Positions 32,747 through 42,668 of a DNA stretch of 64,000 bases are shown one piece after another. Every line of letters begins with the position of its first letter. Within the stretch, counting starts at the first letter, position 1. The position numbers and the translations under genes were made by a program. Origin of the DNA: Alloacidobacterium sp963833015 (GTDB lineage: Bacteria; Acidobacteriota; Terriglobia; Terriglobales; Acidobacteriaceae); NCBI GenBank assembly GCA_963833015.1, contig CAWHWJ010000015.1, forward strand, positions 62,001 to 126,000. Direction: 5' to 3'. The notes under the pieces were generated by a model. That model was not told where the DNA came from. It searched no databases and worked only from the letters and a program-made list of their open reading frames with translations.

Positions 32747-34927
32747 ATGCGCGCTGGGAAGATCGTATTGTGTGCCGTTTGCTGTCTGCTTTTGTGTGCC
32801 GACTCCCGGATTTCGGCACAAGCGAAACGAAATATCACGGAGACCGATCTGTATCAGTTTCACTGGATCGGCGATACGCAGATGGCTCCGGATGGGTCGC
32901 GCGTTGTTTTTGTGCGCGTCGAGGTGGCAATGGATCACAAGAGCTACGCGACGTCCCTGTGGTTGCTTGACCTGAGTGATTCGGGTAGCGTCCCGCGGAG
33001 GTTGACTGCGGGCCCGCATGACAGCCAGCCGCGCTGGTCTCCGGATAGCAAGACGATTGCTTTTGCGCGCGCGATTGAGAAGGACGGCAAGACGGGCAAG
33101 CCGCAAATCTATCTCCTGAGCCTTGCCGGTGGCGAGGCGGAAAGCATCACCGATCTGCCGGAAGGTGCGGGTGATCCGCACTGGTCTCCTGATGGAAAGC
33201 ATCTGCTGATTACGAGTGGGACGACGCCTGAGGAATGGCAGAAGCACGAAGCGAAGGCGGATACTTCGAAGAGTAAAGAGGAAACGCCGGAAAGCGATGT
33301 GCGCGTGATTACGCGCGCGGTTTATCGCATGAATGGCGAGGGATATCTCGACTTCGATCACCCGGAACATTTCTGGATGATGGATGTTGGCGCTAATGAG
33401 ATGCCGAGCAAGCCGAAGCAGATCACATGGGGAAGGCTTGGCGATTCCGATCCGGTGTGGACGCCGGATGGAGGCCGTATCTATTTCTTTCGCGAGACTT
33501 CGGACGAACCGTACTACGAGGCACCGAAGAGCGCGATCTATTCCGTGGCTGCCGGTGGAGGAGATGCGAGTCTGGCTGCGTCGATTCCCTTTGATGCGCG
33601 AAGCATGACGATCAGCCCTGACGGCATGCTGGTGGCGTTTCGCGGAGCAACGACTGTGCCTCCGCGGTCGTTTTCGGAGCCGCATTTGTGGACGCTTGCT
33701 CTGAAGCAGGGGGCCGAGCCGAAGAATATCTCGTCGGACTATGACTACGATATCGGAGATTCGATTGGTGGGGATAATCGCGCGCCTCGCGCTGCGGGCC
33801 GTACGAGCCCTGTGTGGCTTGACGATCACACACTTCTGGACGTTTCCACGAAAGAAGGCCGTGCCAATCTTGTGAAGGTGGATGCATCCAGCGGCAAGGT
33901 GACTGAATTCACCACCGGCGAGCAGACGATCCAGTTATTTGCTGTCTCCGCGGATCATTCGAAGATGGTCGGTCTGTTTTCTACTCCGTTGATGATTGGT
34001 GACCTGTTCTCGATTGCTCAGGATGGCAAAGAGACGCAGCTGACGCATGTGAATGACGAGCTGTTTTCGCAGTTGAACCTTGCTGCGCCGGAGGAGATCA
34101 CTTACAAGAGCTTCGATGGAAAACAGATTCAGGCGTGGGTGCAGAAGCCGTATGATTTCGATCCGCATAAGAAGTATCCGCTGATTCTTGATATACACGG
34201 CGGCCCGCATAGTGCTTACGGCTATGTCTTCGATCATGAATTTCTTTTCATGGCGGCGAAGGGATATGTGGTGCTCTATCCTAACCCGCGCGGGAGCACG
34301 TCGTACGGGCAGGATTTTGGAAACATCATTCAGTATCACTATCCGGGAGATGACTACAAAGATCTGATGGCTGGGGTCGATGAGTTGATCCGGCGCGGCT
34401 ACATTGACGACAAAAAACTCGGCGTGACGGGAGGCAGCGGCGGCGGTCTGCTCACAGACTGGACAGTGACGCAGACGACGCGATTCGCCGCGGCGGTTTC
34501 GCAGCGCGATATTTCAGACTGGACGTCGTGGTGGTACACGGCTGACTTCACGCTTTTTCAGCCGACGTGGTTCAAAGGTCCTCCTTTTGAGACGCCGGAG
34601 GATTTTCGCGCGCGGTCGCCGATCACTTATGCGAAGAACGTCAAGACGCCGATGATGTTTATCCTGGGCGAGGCTGATTACAGAACTCCGCCGACGAGCG
34701 GCGGCGAGCAGTTCTTTCGCATGCTCAAGTACCGGCACATCGATACCGTGATGGTGAGATTTCCGGGCGAGTCGCATGAGTTGTCGCGCTCGGGAATGCC
34801 TACACATCGGATCGAGCGGCTGCAAAATATCACTGGTTGGTTCGATAAATATCTGATGGGTGAAAGCAAGCCTGAGTATGACGTGGTAACGCCGAAGGAG
34901 CGTGAGTTGGATAAGTCGCTCAAGTGA
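32747..34927 (+). CDS. S9 family serine peptidase (acylaminoacyl/prolyl oligopeptidase type), secreted
   Basis: 726 aa from ATG 32747, chosen because a signal peptide (KIVLCAVCCLLLCADSRISA) follows. Residues 30-440 form the beta-propeller with repeated DSQPRWSPDSKTIAF and DPHWSPDGKHLL blades. The C-terminal alpha/beta hydrolase has the nucleophile in GVTGGSGGGLLTDW (Ser564), Asp in GEADYRTPP and His in PGESHELSRSG. The elbow GGSGGG replaces the usual GGSYGG. It probably degrades peptides in the periplasm. Confidence 0.9.
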   Translation: MRAGKIVLCAVCCLLLCADSRISAQAKRNITETDLYQFHWIGDTQMAPDGSRVVFVRVEVAMDHKSYATSLWLLDLSDSGSVPRRLTAGPHDSQPRWSPDSKTIAFARAIEKDGKTGKPQIYLLSLAGGEAESITDLPEGAGDPHWSPDGKHLLITSGTTPEEWQKHEAKADTSKSKEETPESDVRVITRAVYRMNGEGYLDFDHPEHFWMMDVGANEMPSKPKQITWGRLGDSDPVWTPDGGRIYFFRETSDEPYYEAPKSAIYSVAAGGGDASLAASIPFDARSMTISPDGMLVAFRGATTVPPRSFSEPHLWTLALKQGAEPKNISSDYDYDIGDSIGGDNRAPRAAGRTSPVWLDDHTLLDVSTKEGRANLVKVDASSGKVTEFTTGEQTIQLFAVSADHSKMVGLFSTPLMIGDLFSIAQDGKETQLTHVNDELFSQLNLAAPEEITYKSFDGKQIQAWVQKPYDFDPHKKYPLILDIHGGPHSAYGYVFDHEFLFMAAKGYVVLYPNPRGSTSYGQDFGNIIQYHYPGDDYKDLMAGVDELIRRGYIDDKKLGVTGGSGGGLLTDWTVTQTTRFAAAVSQRDISDWTSWWYTADFTLFQPTWFKGPPFETPEDFRARSPITYAKNVKTPMMFILGEADYRTPPTSGGEQFFRMLKYRHIDTVMVRFPGESHELSRSGMPTHRIERLQNITGWFDKYLMGESKPEYDVVTPKERELDKSLK

Positions 34928-35044
34928 TTTTTCACGACATCAATGATCTTGCCAAGGTGTTCATTTTCCGGGCGCGCCGCCGCCGTTTCGGCGGCAGTTC
35001 TGGTGTGCTGAAATGTGTTAACTTTAAAAGAGATTCACGTCTCT

Positions 35045-35134
35045 GGAGAGATGGCCGAGTGGCTGAAGGCGCACGCTTGGAAAGCGTGTTTAGGGGAAAC
35101 TCTAACGTGGGTTCGAATCCCACTCTCTCCGCCA
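35045..35134 (+). tRNA. tRNA-Ser (GGA)
   Basis: GGAGAGA ... TCTCTCC acceptor arms, encoded GCCA end, GTTCGAATC T arm, long variable arm (TTAGGGGAAACTCTAA) and anticodon loop TTGGAAA giving GGA. 90 nt including CCA. A recombinase gene starts 75 nt downstream. Confidence 0.97.
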
Positions 35135-35208
35135 TGCCTGTTTTCAATAAGATACGGGGTATTTTAAAAGTACCGGGCAATAGCGGGTAACCCGTCGTAC
35201 AATGACGT

Positions 35209-36486
35209 ATGCCGCTCAACCTATATCGGCGTCATCGTCAGGAGTGCGAAGCAGGTCATCCGGAAGAGTCGCGCTCGGGCGAATTCGAAGAACGCAAGAA
35301 AGGCTGGAAGCGTTGCTCTTGCCACATCTTTGCTTCGGGTACACTCGCCGGAAAATTTAAACGTCGTTACACGGGACGCACTGACTGGCTCGAAGCAAAG
35401 GCTGGCGCAGCCAAGTGGGAAGCCGCAGGCAATTGGGACAAAGAGCCCGCTCCTTCCCTTCCCCCGCCAGTCTCCGAAGAGAAGCCAGCTACGACAATCG
35501 AACAGGCCGTGAAGATATTTCTCGCTGAACGCGAAGAGATTCTCGCACCCAATACCAATCGGAAGAACTCCTACATTTTGACTTCTCTAAGGCAGTATTC
35601 GGCGACCAAGGGTTATTTTCTGCTCACGCAATGGACACCGATCGATGTCCGGGAATTTCGCACATCATGGGGCGTTGCGCCAAATACCGCCACGAAGTAC
35701 ATGGAGATCGTTAAGTCCTTTTTCAGCTTTGCTGTTGCAAATAAGTGGATTTCTGAAAGCCCGGGCAAGCACGTCAAGGGAGTAAGGGGCAAAGCGGCTG
35801 TTAACCAGAAAGAACGCACTCCCTTCACTGACGAAGAACTCAAGCGCATGTTCGAAGCATGTGAGCACCGGTACGGCAAAACACCGATCAAATGGTCACG
35901 CAACGTTCATCATCGCCCCGCCCAGAACGAGATAGCTAATTACCGATATATATGGACCGGAGAGGACCTCGCCGATTTCATTTCCGTTTCCGTGTATACC
36001 GGCCTGCGCATCTCAGACGTGGCTATGTTCCATATCGACCGTCTGCTCAAGAATGGCGAATGCCACGTCCGCACTACTAAAACCGGTCGCAAAGTCAACA
36101 CATGGATACCGGAATGGCTGCAGGAGCGCATCCGTGCGCGGGTGACGAAGCATGGCCCCTTCATATTCGGCGCGCATGAGACAACCGATATCAACGTCAT
36201 TACCGATCTCTGGCGCAGGAAGCTCAATCGTCTATGGGATCTCTGCGGACCGTGGAAGTCAAAGCCCCATCCGCATCGTTTCCGCCATACTTTTGCGCGC
36301 ATTTTGTTACAGAAGCCAGGCGTTACCGTACGTGACGTTGCTGAACTGCTTGGCGATACGGAGGAAATGGTCTTGAGGCATTACGGCGCCTGGGTCCCAG
36401 AGCGGCAGGAACGTCTTACCCGCGTACTCAGGGAAGCATTCGATGACAGACCTAAGCCGAGGATCGTCTCGATAAGACGTGGCTGA
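35209..36486 (+). CDS. Tyrosine-type site-specific recombinase (integrase)
   Basis: 425 aa. The N-terminus has a Cys/His-rich segment (RRHRQECEAGH, CSCHIF), then a SAM-like core-binding domain and the catalytic domain: Arg267 in TGLRISDVA, HRFRHTFA (His356, Arg359, His360) and nucleophile Tyr392 in RHYGAW. All key residues are present. Adjacent to tRNA-Ser, the classic integration target. I did not find a second copy of the tRNA 3' end in the window. Probably the surviving integrase of a decayed island. Confidence 0.85.
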   Translation: MPLNLYRRHRQECEAGHPEESRSGEFEERKKGWKRCSCHIFASGTLAGKFKRRYTGRTDWLEAKAGAAKWEAAGNWDKEPAPSLPPPVSEEKPATTIEQAVKIFLAEREEILAPNTNRKNSYILTSLRQYSATKGYFLLTQWTPIDVREFRTSWGVAPNTATKYMEIVKSFFSFAVANKWISESPGKHVKGVRGKAAVNQKERTPFTDEELKRMFEACEHRYGKTPIKWSRNVHHRPAQNEIANYRYIWTGEDLADFISVSVYTGLRISDVAMFHIDRLLKNGECHVRTTKTGRKVNTWIPEWLQERIRARVTKHGPFIFGAHETTDINVITDLWRRKLNRLWDLCGPWKSKPHPHRFRHTFARILLQKPGVTVRDVAELLGDTEEMVLRHYGAWVPERQERLTRVLREAFDDRPKPRIVSIRRG

Positions 36487-36824
36487 CCAAAGCCGTGATC
36501 TATCTGTCCAATCATAGCGATCTTCGTTCTTTAACTCTGAAACTGTGACGCTGTTCTCCTTTTCAGGCACTCGCGCGGCAATGCGATTTCGCTTCAAGCC
36601 CGGGACGATGGGTGGTCCATTCCCAGTTGCAATGAGGAGCAATGGCTCCCTGGTCCTAGCCGTCGGTGCGGGCGGCGATGGCCGAGAAAGCTCACAAATT
36701 GGAAGGGCCGAATCGTTCTGGGGGACTGGCGTCGGATTCCCATCCGACTTGAAGAGTGCCGCGAACACTAGCATGAACCTTAAGAAGACTGTGGCACCTG
36801 CACACCTTTTATAGACTTAGCGCC

Positions 36825-36914
36825 ATGAGTGAACAAGAAAAGACTATCAACCTTGACGACTATGCGATATCCATCAAGCTAAGCACGGATCTGAGCCTTG
36901 TTGATGATAACTAA
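36825..36914 (+). CDS. Candidate 29-residue ORF
   Basis: MSEQEKTINLDDYAISIKLS... ends TAA. Acidic, AT-rich, no clear ribosome site. It may be a remnant of an island gene. Weak. Confidence 0.25.
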   Translation: MSEQEKTINLDDYAISIKLSTDLSLVDDN

Positions 36915-36988
36915 GTTGTTTTATACTAATTTGTTACACTATATTATGAATGTAACACATTCATAAATAAAACTTCTCTTAACTAGCT

Positions 36989-37126
36989 TCAGTTGTCGTC
37001 GTCTTGTGGATTAGACTTCTTCTCGGCATCCACTACTTTATTGACCTGTTCCTGATAGGTCTTGAAAGCATTGTGAATATCCTCTGAGTAATCCAGCCGA
37101 ACCATGTTGTCTGGCTTCCTGTGCAT
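36989..37126 (-). CDS. Candidate 45-residue ORF
   Basis: MHRKPDNMVRLDYSEDIHNA then FKTYQEQVNKVVDAEKKSN, a charged helix that reads like a real protein. AGGA precedes the inner ATG. It follows the small membrane ORF on the same strand. Confidence 0.4.
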   Translation of the reverse strand: MHRKPDNMVRLDYSEDIHNAFKTYQEQVNKVVDAEKKSNPQDDDN

Positions 37127-37135
37127 TGCTCAAGG

Positions 37136-37258
37136 TTAACCCTGGTCACGCGAGTTCACCTTCCGGTAGTCGAGCCAGAACCTCGACAGGGTGTCTCCAA
37201 TCTGAGCCAGGCAGAATCCACAGAACAGCAGTGCTCCCGCGCAGATTGCCAGGAACAT
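37136..37258 (-). CDS. Candidate 40-residue single-helix membrane ORF
   Basis: MFLAICAGALLFCGFCLAQI then GDTLSRFWLDYRK. One transmembrane helix. Lies 10 nt before the 45-residue ORF, so the two may be co-expressed. A further ORF upstream (37293-37511, IKANAKMIREMGAESYLATL) may belong to the same set. Confidence 0.35.
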   Translation of the reverse strand: MFLAICAGALLFCGFCLAQIGDTLSRFWLDYRKVNSRDQG

Positions 37259-37709
37259 TCCCTCATACTGATTGCGTTCGCGCAGGTCGTGGTCACGTCC
37301 GGTCTCCGACAAACTCACGCACTCCACGGAGCACGCTAAGCAGCGTCGCCAGGTATGACTCTGCACCCATCTCGCGGATCATCTTGGCGTTGGCCTTGAT
37401 CCACTGATCCTCTGTCCAAGCCCGCTTTTGTCGAGCCCATGGAATGTCTGGCTGCCGACAAGCTTCCAGAAGGCCCGGGCTGGCTCTATGAGCTATTATG
37501 TGGCGGACCACATAGCTCTTATGTTGTGTTGCGGGTTATGTTGTGTTGCATTCACTGACGTCTTTCTTGGTGCGTTCTGATGCGTTTTGGCGCAACATAA
37601 TAGATCGTTCGCACTCCCTGCGTCACTGTCTGAGCGAAGCATAGTACCCACCGTTCAGGCCCAGTTTCACCTTTCCGACAAGCCGGTTTGAACGAAAGAT
37701 CTGGATGGC

Positions 37710-38690
37710 GTGGAAGCGGAGCGGGGCGATATCGGCTTCCTCATCGGATATGCCCGCACACTGCCGCAGGCCGACATGTCGCATATTGCCGTCGCCGGAT
37801 TCAGATGGGGCGGCCTCTCCAATCTCTTTGCCGCAGCGCGCGACAGTCGCATCGGCGCCCTAATCTCGCTTGAAGGCTCAGTGCGTTACTTTCCCAAGCT
37901 CGTCGCCGATTCAGGCTACGTCCACCCGAAAGAGATAACCATTCCCATCCTCTTTTTCCGTCAGGGTGAAGTGTCGCTCGAAGATGCCGGCCGGAGCCAC
38001 CAGTTCACAGAAGCTCCGAACGTGCTTGATGAATTAACTCACGCGGACCTCTACAACATCCACATGTACTGGATGTATCACGGCGACTTCTCCTCCACGT
38101 TTCAACGCGATCCCGCTTACTGGAAGAACAAACGCGACGTCGATTACTCCCGGTCTGCCGCCAACGAAAGCTACAGCTGGGTCGCGCGCTACGTTCTCAA
38201 CTTTCTGAATGCCTATTTCAAGCAGGATGCTGCCGCCCAGGAATTCCTGAAGCATACGCCGGTCGAAAACGGTGCGCCTGCCGACTTATTCAACGTCGAT
38301 TACCGTCCCGCATCCGGCTTCGCGCCTACACTGATCGCCTTCCGCGCCGAGGTCGGCAAGCGCGGATTCGACCATGTCAACGACGTATACACTGCGTTCA
38401 AAACCGCTAATCCGGACTTCAAATTGGACGAACAAAAGATGGTTACCTGGGGATTCGTCTTGGCGTGGCTCCAGCATTTCCCCGAAGCCATCGCAATCTT
38501 CAAGTTCGACACCGTCCTCTTTCCGGATGAGGCATACATCTACGACAACCTCGCAGATGCGTATGCCAAGAACGGGCAGAAGGATTTGGCAATAGCCAGT
38601 TATGAGAAATCGCTCGCCATCAAGCCCGATAACCCAAGTACAAAAGCTGAGTTGGAAAAACTGAAAAATCCTCCAAAAGAGAAGCCCTGA
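37710..38690 (+). pseudogene. N-terminally truncated alpha/beta hydrolase with TPR tail; nucleophile replaced
   Basis: The frame opens right after the island and lacks the signal peptide and first strands of a dienelactone-hydrolase-like protein. The nucleophile elbow reads AVAGFRWGGLSNLF, with Arg where Ser is expected (AGA). The C-terminal third has a TPR pair (AYIYDNLADAYAKNGQKDLA, YEKSLAIKPDNP). Loss of the N-terminus plus the Ser suggests a dead gene. The likely cause is insertion or deletion at the island border. Confidence 0.7.
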
Positions 38691-38775
38691 CTTCCTGTTC
38701 CCGAAGTTGATGTGCTTTTCAAAAAAGCAGTTGATGGCCAGTGCGGAAATAGGCAATGCGACTGGCAGGAAGTGA

Positions 38776-38937
38776 CACTCAATGGTTGAAACAGGCAGAT
38801 TCGGCATCGGCGCGATGGTTCTATACCGTCGAGGCAGGCTAGACCATAGCGACCTGTACTTCGGCGGCATTGACCTTGCGCTGGCAGTGCTGTTTATGCT
38901 GGCCTGGCGGAGGGTGGCGCGGGAGGGCACGCAAGCC
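38776..38937 (+). pseudogene. C-terminal fragment of a membrane protein
   Basis: ETGRFGIGAMVLYRRGRLDH then LYFGGIDLALAVLFMLAWRR, ends TAG. A hydrophobic helix with no start region, so a remnant. Confidence 0.45.
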
Positions 38938-39000
38938 TAGCACTATGATCGGCCTCAGCTCCCCTGAATTGACTAATTGCCCTGACGACTCAACTCTTCT

Positions 39001-39384
39001 TTACTTATTTTTCGTTTTCTTCGTTGCCCGTCTGGAAGGTCTTTTCGCAGTTTCCCTCTCCGACTGAATGGTATGCGCGTTGACGATCGCCCGAATCAGT
39101 CCCGGAAAACGTTGCTCGATCTCCTCGCAGCGCGAAGTGTTATGCACTTCGACGCCACGCCGCTCCCCACGAATGAGCCCAGCCTCTCTCAGCGCTCTGA
39201 AGTGTTGAGAGAGCGTCGATTTGGGGATTGTCTTGTCGCTGACAGTCAAGAATGTCGAACAGTTCTGCGAGCACTCCTGCGACACGATATCTGCATAGAT
39301 AGCCACCCGTATCGGGTCGGACAAGGCGTGAAGAATTCCCTCAACCGTAATGTCTTCGATCGAGGGATGGAACAGGGGCCGCAT
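39001..39384 (-). CDS. ArsR/SmtB-type winged-helix regulator
   Basis: 127 aa from the internal ATG at 39384 (MRPLFHPSIEDITVEGILHA). HALSDPIRVAIYADI, TLSQHFRALREAGLIRGERRG form the ArsR winged helix. The Cys residues (SQECSQNCSTF) lie between the first helices but do not form a known metal site. A basic tail follows. Divergent from the first SDR gene with 171 nt between, so it probably represses that operon. Confidence 0.85.
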   Translation of the reverse strand: MRPLFHPSIEDITVEGILHALSDPIRVAIYADIVSQECSQNCSTFLTVSDKTIPKSTLSQHFRALREAGLIRGERRGVEVHNTSRCEEIEQRFPGLIRAIVNAHTIQSERETAKRPSRRATKKTKNK

Positions 39385-39555
39385 GGCTATAAGAGTAGTC
39401 ACAGGAAGAAAACGGTTCAATAGTTCATAAAGACGGAACTATTGAATCCTTCTTCGGGTGACCTCATCTACTCTTCAGAACTAGGTGAGGGGCGGCCCAG
39501 TGAGGCATCCATGAAGGGTTTCGAATCAATCCGGTTCTGGAAAAGAGATAAAGAT

Positions 39556-40302
39556 ATGAGCAAGCTCACAGGTAAAGTTGCAGTTGTTACGGGCGCCTCC
39601 AAAGGTATCGGAGCCGCTATCGCCAAATCGCTCGCCGCTGAAGGCGCCTCCGTCATCGTCAACTATGCCTCCAGCAAGGCAGGTGCCGACGCGGTCGTTA
39701 GCGCCATCACCGTTGCCGGTGGCGAGGCCGTGGCCGTTGGTGGAGATGTCTCCAAAGCCGCAGAGGCACAGGGCCTGATCGATGCGGCCATCAAGAACTT
39801 CGGCCGCCTCGACATCCTGGTCAATAACTCGGGTGTCTACGAATTCTCACCCATCGAAGCGGTCACTGAAGAGCAGTTTCACAAGATCTTCAACATCAAT
39901 GTGCTCGGTGTGTTACTCACCACTCAGGCCGCCACCAAGCATCTTGGTGAAGGCTCCAGCATCATCAACATCGGCTCCGGCGTCAGCCGCATCACCCCAC
40001 CCAACAGCGCGGTCTACACGGCAACGAAGGGTGCGCTCGATGCTATTACTGGTGTGCTTGCCAGGGAGCTTGGCGCGAAAAAGATCCGCGTCAACTCTGT
40101 AAATCCCGGCATCGTCGAAACCGAAGGCACGCACAGTGCGGGCTTCGTCGGCTCCGACTTCGAAAAGGCGCTCGTCCAGCAGACGCCGCTCGGTCGCGCT
40201 GGCCAGCCCGATGATATCGCCAGCGTCGTTACCTTCCTCGCCTCCGAGGATGCGAAGTGGCTTACCGGCGAACTTATCATTGCCAGCGGCGGCCTCCGCT
40301 AA
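39556..40302 (+). CDS. Short-chain dehydrogenase/reductase (SDR)
   Basis: 248 aa. Cofactor motif TGASKGIGAAIAKSL (residues 12-26), NNSG (position of NNAG), catalytic Ser in NIGSGVS and YTATKGA with Tyr/Lys. Classical SDR with NADPH-type context (NYASS). The start at 39556 is preferred to 39442 because homology starts at MSKLTGKVAVVTG. Substrate unknown. Target candidate of the divergent ArsR regulator. Confidence 0.9.
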   Translation: MSKLTGKVAVVTGASKGIGAAIAKSLAAEGASVIVNYASSKAGADAVVSAITVAGGEAVAVGGDVSKAAEAQGLIDAAIKNFGRLDILVNNSGVYEFSPIEAVTEEQFHKIFNINVLGVLLTTQAATKHLGEGSSIINIGSGVSRITPPNSAVYTATKGALDAITGVLARELGAKKIRVNSVNPGIVETEGTHSAGFVGSDFEKALVQQTPLGRAGQPDDIASVVTFLASEDAKWLTGELIIASGGLR

Positions 40303-40317
40303 ATCCCTTGGCACACG

Positions 40318-40354
40318 GGCCCGCTGCTAAGAGCGATACGGCAGCGGGCCTTTT
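40318..40354 (+). terminator. Rho-independent terminator between the SDR genes
   Basis: GGCCCGCTGC, 13-nt loop, GCAGCGGGCC then TTTT. It would separate or attenuate expression of the second SDR gene. Confidence 0.8.
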
Positions 40355-40394
40355 CGCACCAACCCCCCAATCACATCCAAAGGAAAGGACAATC

Positions 40395-41126
40395 ATGGGA
40401 AAGCTCGAAGGAAAAGTAGCCGTTATCACCGCGGCAACTTCTGGCATGGCGCTCGCAACAGCGAAGCTCTTTGTCGAAGAGGGCGCGTACGTGTTTATCA
40501 CGGGCCGTCGCAAGGATAAGCTCGATGAAGCCGTAAAACTCATCGGCAGGAACGTAACCGGTGTGCAGGGCGACGCGGCCAATCTAGCCGATCTCGACCG
40601 CCTCTATGAGACTGTTAAGCGCGAGAAAGGCAAAATCGACATCCTCTTCGCCAGTGCAGGTCAAGGCGAGTTCGCCAAGCTCGAAGAGGTCACCGAGGAG
40701 CACTTCGATAAGACCTTCGACCTGAATGTGCGCGGCACCCTCTTCACCGTGCAGAAGGCGCTGCCGCTCTTCAACGACAACGGCTCGATCTTTATGAACG
40801 GGTCGATCGCCAGCATCAAGGGATTTCCCGCCTTCGGCGTCTACAGCGCCAGCAAGGCGGCCGTGCGCTCCTTCGCTCGTACCTGGCTGCTGGAACTTAA
40901 AGAACGCAGAATCCGGGTGAACATTCTCAGCCCTGGCACAATCGACACGCCGATCCTCGATCCTCTAGGCTCCGATGCCAAGGAGTTCTTCAAATCCCAG
41001 ATACCACGCGGCGAGATGGGACGACCGGAAGAGATTGCAACGGTTGCCCTCTTCCTCGCCTCCAGCGACTCCAGTTTCGTCAACGGCGTCGAACTCTTCG
41101 TTGACGGCGGCACCGCTCAGATCTAA
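40395..41126 (+). CDS. Short-chain dehydrogenase/reductase (SDR)
   Basis: 243 aa. VITAATSGMALATAKLF has a degenerate cofactor motif (TSGMA in place of TGxGxG), FASAGQGE replaces NNAG, and NGSIAS plus YSASKAAVR hold the Ser-Tyr-Lys triad. GRRKDKL after strand 2 suggests NADP. AAAGGAAAGG precedes the ATG at 40395. Related to its neighbour and probably a duplicated family member. Confidence 0.9.
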   Translation: MGKLEGKVAVITAATSGMALATAKLFVEEGAYVFITGRRKDKLDEAVKLIGRNVTGVQGDAANLADLDRLYETVKREKGKIDILFASAGQGEFAKLEEVTEEHFDKTFDLNVRGTLFTVQKALPLFNDNGSIFMNGSIASIKGFPAFGVYSASKAAVRSFARTWLLELKERRIRVNILSPGTIDTPILDPLGSDAKEFFKSQIPRGEMGRPEEIATVALFLASSDSSFVNGVELFVDGGTAQI

Positions 41127-41389
41127 CCACAAAACTCCGTACTCGCGGAGCGATCGAATGGACTCGTTCACGGTAGCCTGTATAGGCTCTCGGGTACCGT
41201 GATTCGCCCGCAACTCGGAAAGCCGGCAATTCACTACCGTGCCAGCCGATGAGTGACTTGGCGATTTGCATCGCCTGACATGAGCAACAATTAGTCAATG
41301 TGCGACTCCGACGCAGGCTATTTCTCGCCACGATTTTGTGACTTGCTTATCATTGATAAGACTTCATCAATCAAGATCCGCTGGCCGGT

Positions 41390-42004
41390 ATGGACGTACA
41401 AACTCATTGGGAAAAGATTTACTTAGAGAAAGCTCCAAAGACGGTGAGCTGGTATCGCCCACACCTTGAGACGTCCCTTGCGCTTATCGAACAGTCGGCT
41501 CCTGGACGGTCTGCATCTGTCATTGACGTCGGCGGCGGTGAATCCACCCTGGTTGATGACCTTCTCGCCCGTAAGTACGAGAACATCACTGTCCTCGACA
41601 TTTCCAAAAGTGCCATCGATGCGAACAGGAAACGGCTCGGGGGAACTGCGGAGCGTGTCCATTGGCTCGTCGCCGACATCATTCAAGTCGAGCTGGAGTC
41701 TTCCGCCTACGACGTGTGGCACGACCGCGCCGTCTTTCATTTTCTTACCGCAGCAGCCGACCGCAGTGCCTATATCCGTCGAGTCGCCAATGCGGTGAAA
41801 CGGGGAGGACATGTGATCGTCAGCACCTTCGGGCCAGAGGGGCCAACGAGATGCAGTGGTCTTGATGTCGTTCGCTATGATGCCGAGTCATTGCACCGAG
41901 AGTTTGGAGTACATTTCCGCAAGTTGGGAAGTTCCACAGAGCTACACCGTACGCCGTTTGGGACAATCCAGCAGTTTCTCTATTGCTACTGCAGAGCTGA
42001 ATAA
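41390..42004 (+). CDS. Class I SAM-dependent methyltransferase
   Basis: 204 aa Rossmann-like methyltransferase. HWEKIYLEKAPKTVSWYRPH at the N-terminus is typical of a widespread small-molecule MTase group. Motif I is VIDVGGGESTLVDDL, followed by ITVLDISKSAI (acidic SAM contact), and YDVWHDRAVFHFL. Methyl acceptor unknown. Monocistronic. Confidence 0.85.
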   Translation: MDVQTHWEKIYLEKAPKTVSWYRPHLETSLALIEQSAPGRSASVIDVGGGESTLVDDLLARKYENITVLDISKSAIDANRKRLGGTAERVHWLVADIIQVELESSAYDVWHDRAVFHFLTAAADRSAYIRRVANAVKRGGHVIVSTFGPEGPTRCSGLDVVRYDAESLHREFGVHFRKLGSSTELHRTPFGTIQQFLYCYCRAE

Positions 42005-42272
42005 ATCAGGTTCCACACGGAAATAGCGTTAGACCGGCTCAAGAGCGGGGTCTGGCAATTTGTCAATACATCGTCCCGGACGGTTTGGTCGGCAATCCGA
42101 AAGTAGTCCAGCGTTCACACGGGGGCCTATCCGACGAAGTGCTGGAAAACCGACTTTCCAGGCATTTTCGCGATCACTTCCTGTTTGTCCGTCATCTCGA
42201 AGAGGATCCAAAACGGATCCCTGAGCGCCCGCGGATCACCTCCGCTATGCCCCGGGGAAGTATGATTCTGGA

Positions 42273-42614
42273 ATGAAGCCTACCGTCAAAGCCACAACCC
42301 GCATAGCTGCCTGGCTGCTGTGCATGGTGATGGCGTGGCTGTCGGTAAGCCCTCCGCATTGCGACCTGTGTGACGGGCCCTATGCGACGATTCTTTATTC
42401 GTCGCATCCGGTCATCAATCATCCCGCACCAGTTGAGCCGGATGCCTGTAACGGTGTCTGTTCGTGCTGCGGATTTCACTGGCTCCCGGATCCCGATCCA
42501 GTTCTGAGTTTCATTCATACCGTGAGCACAGCGTCTCCGGCTGAAATGCCCTCGCCTCGTCGAATGCCTCACCCCTCTCTCTTCAGACCACCCCGAATTG
42601 CCGTTTCCTCATAG
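42273..42614 (+). CDS. Cys-rich exported small protein
   Basis: 113 aa with a signal sequence (RIAAWLLCMVMAWLSVSP), then HCDLCDG and CNGVCSCCGFHW, suggesting metal binding in the periplasm. The C-terminus is Pro-rich. It directly precedes an outer-membrane-type gene. Such pairs occur near metal-efflux genes, but none are seen here. Confidence 0.6.
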   Translation: MKPTVKATTRIAAWLLCMVMAWLSVSPPHCDLCDGPYATILYSSHPVINHPAPVEPDACNGVCSCCGFHWLPDPDPVLSFIHTVSTASPAEMPSPRRMPHPSLFRPPRIAVSS

Positions 42615-42668
42615 CTCTTCGTCTTCGCGCTCTGGCGCCGATCAATCCAGCTAACCTTGGAGACTTCA

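Larger units (their letters stand above)
36487..37691. other. Low-GC island segment with tiny ORFs
   Basis: No substantial gene. Candidate short ORFs are listed separately. TTATGTTGTGTTGC occurs twice near 37520-37550, and GCAACATAA recurs inverted near 37592. The rest shows nothing I can support. Confidence 0.5.

Noticed and set aside
37520..37550. Tandem TTATGTTGTGTTGC as an iteron origin
   Set aside because: Only two copies and no replication gene nearby.
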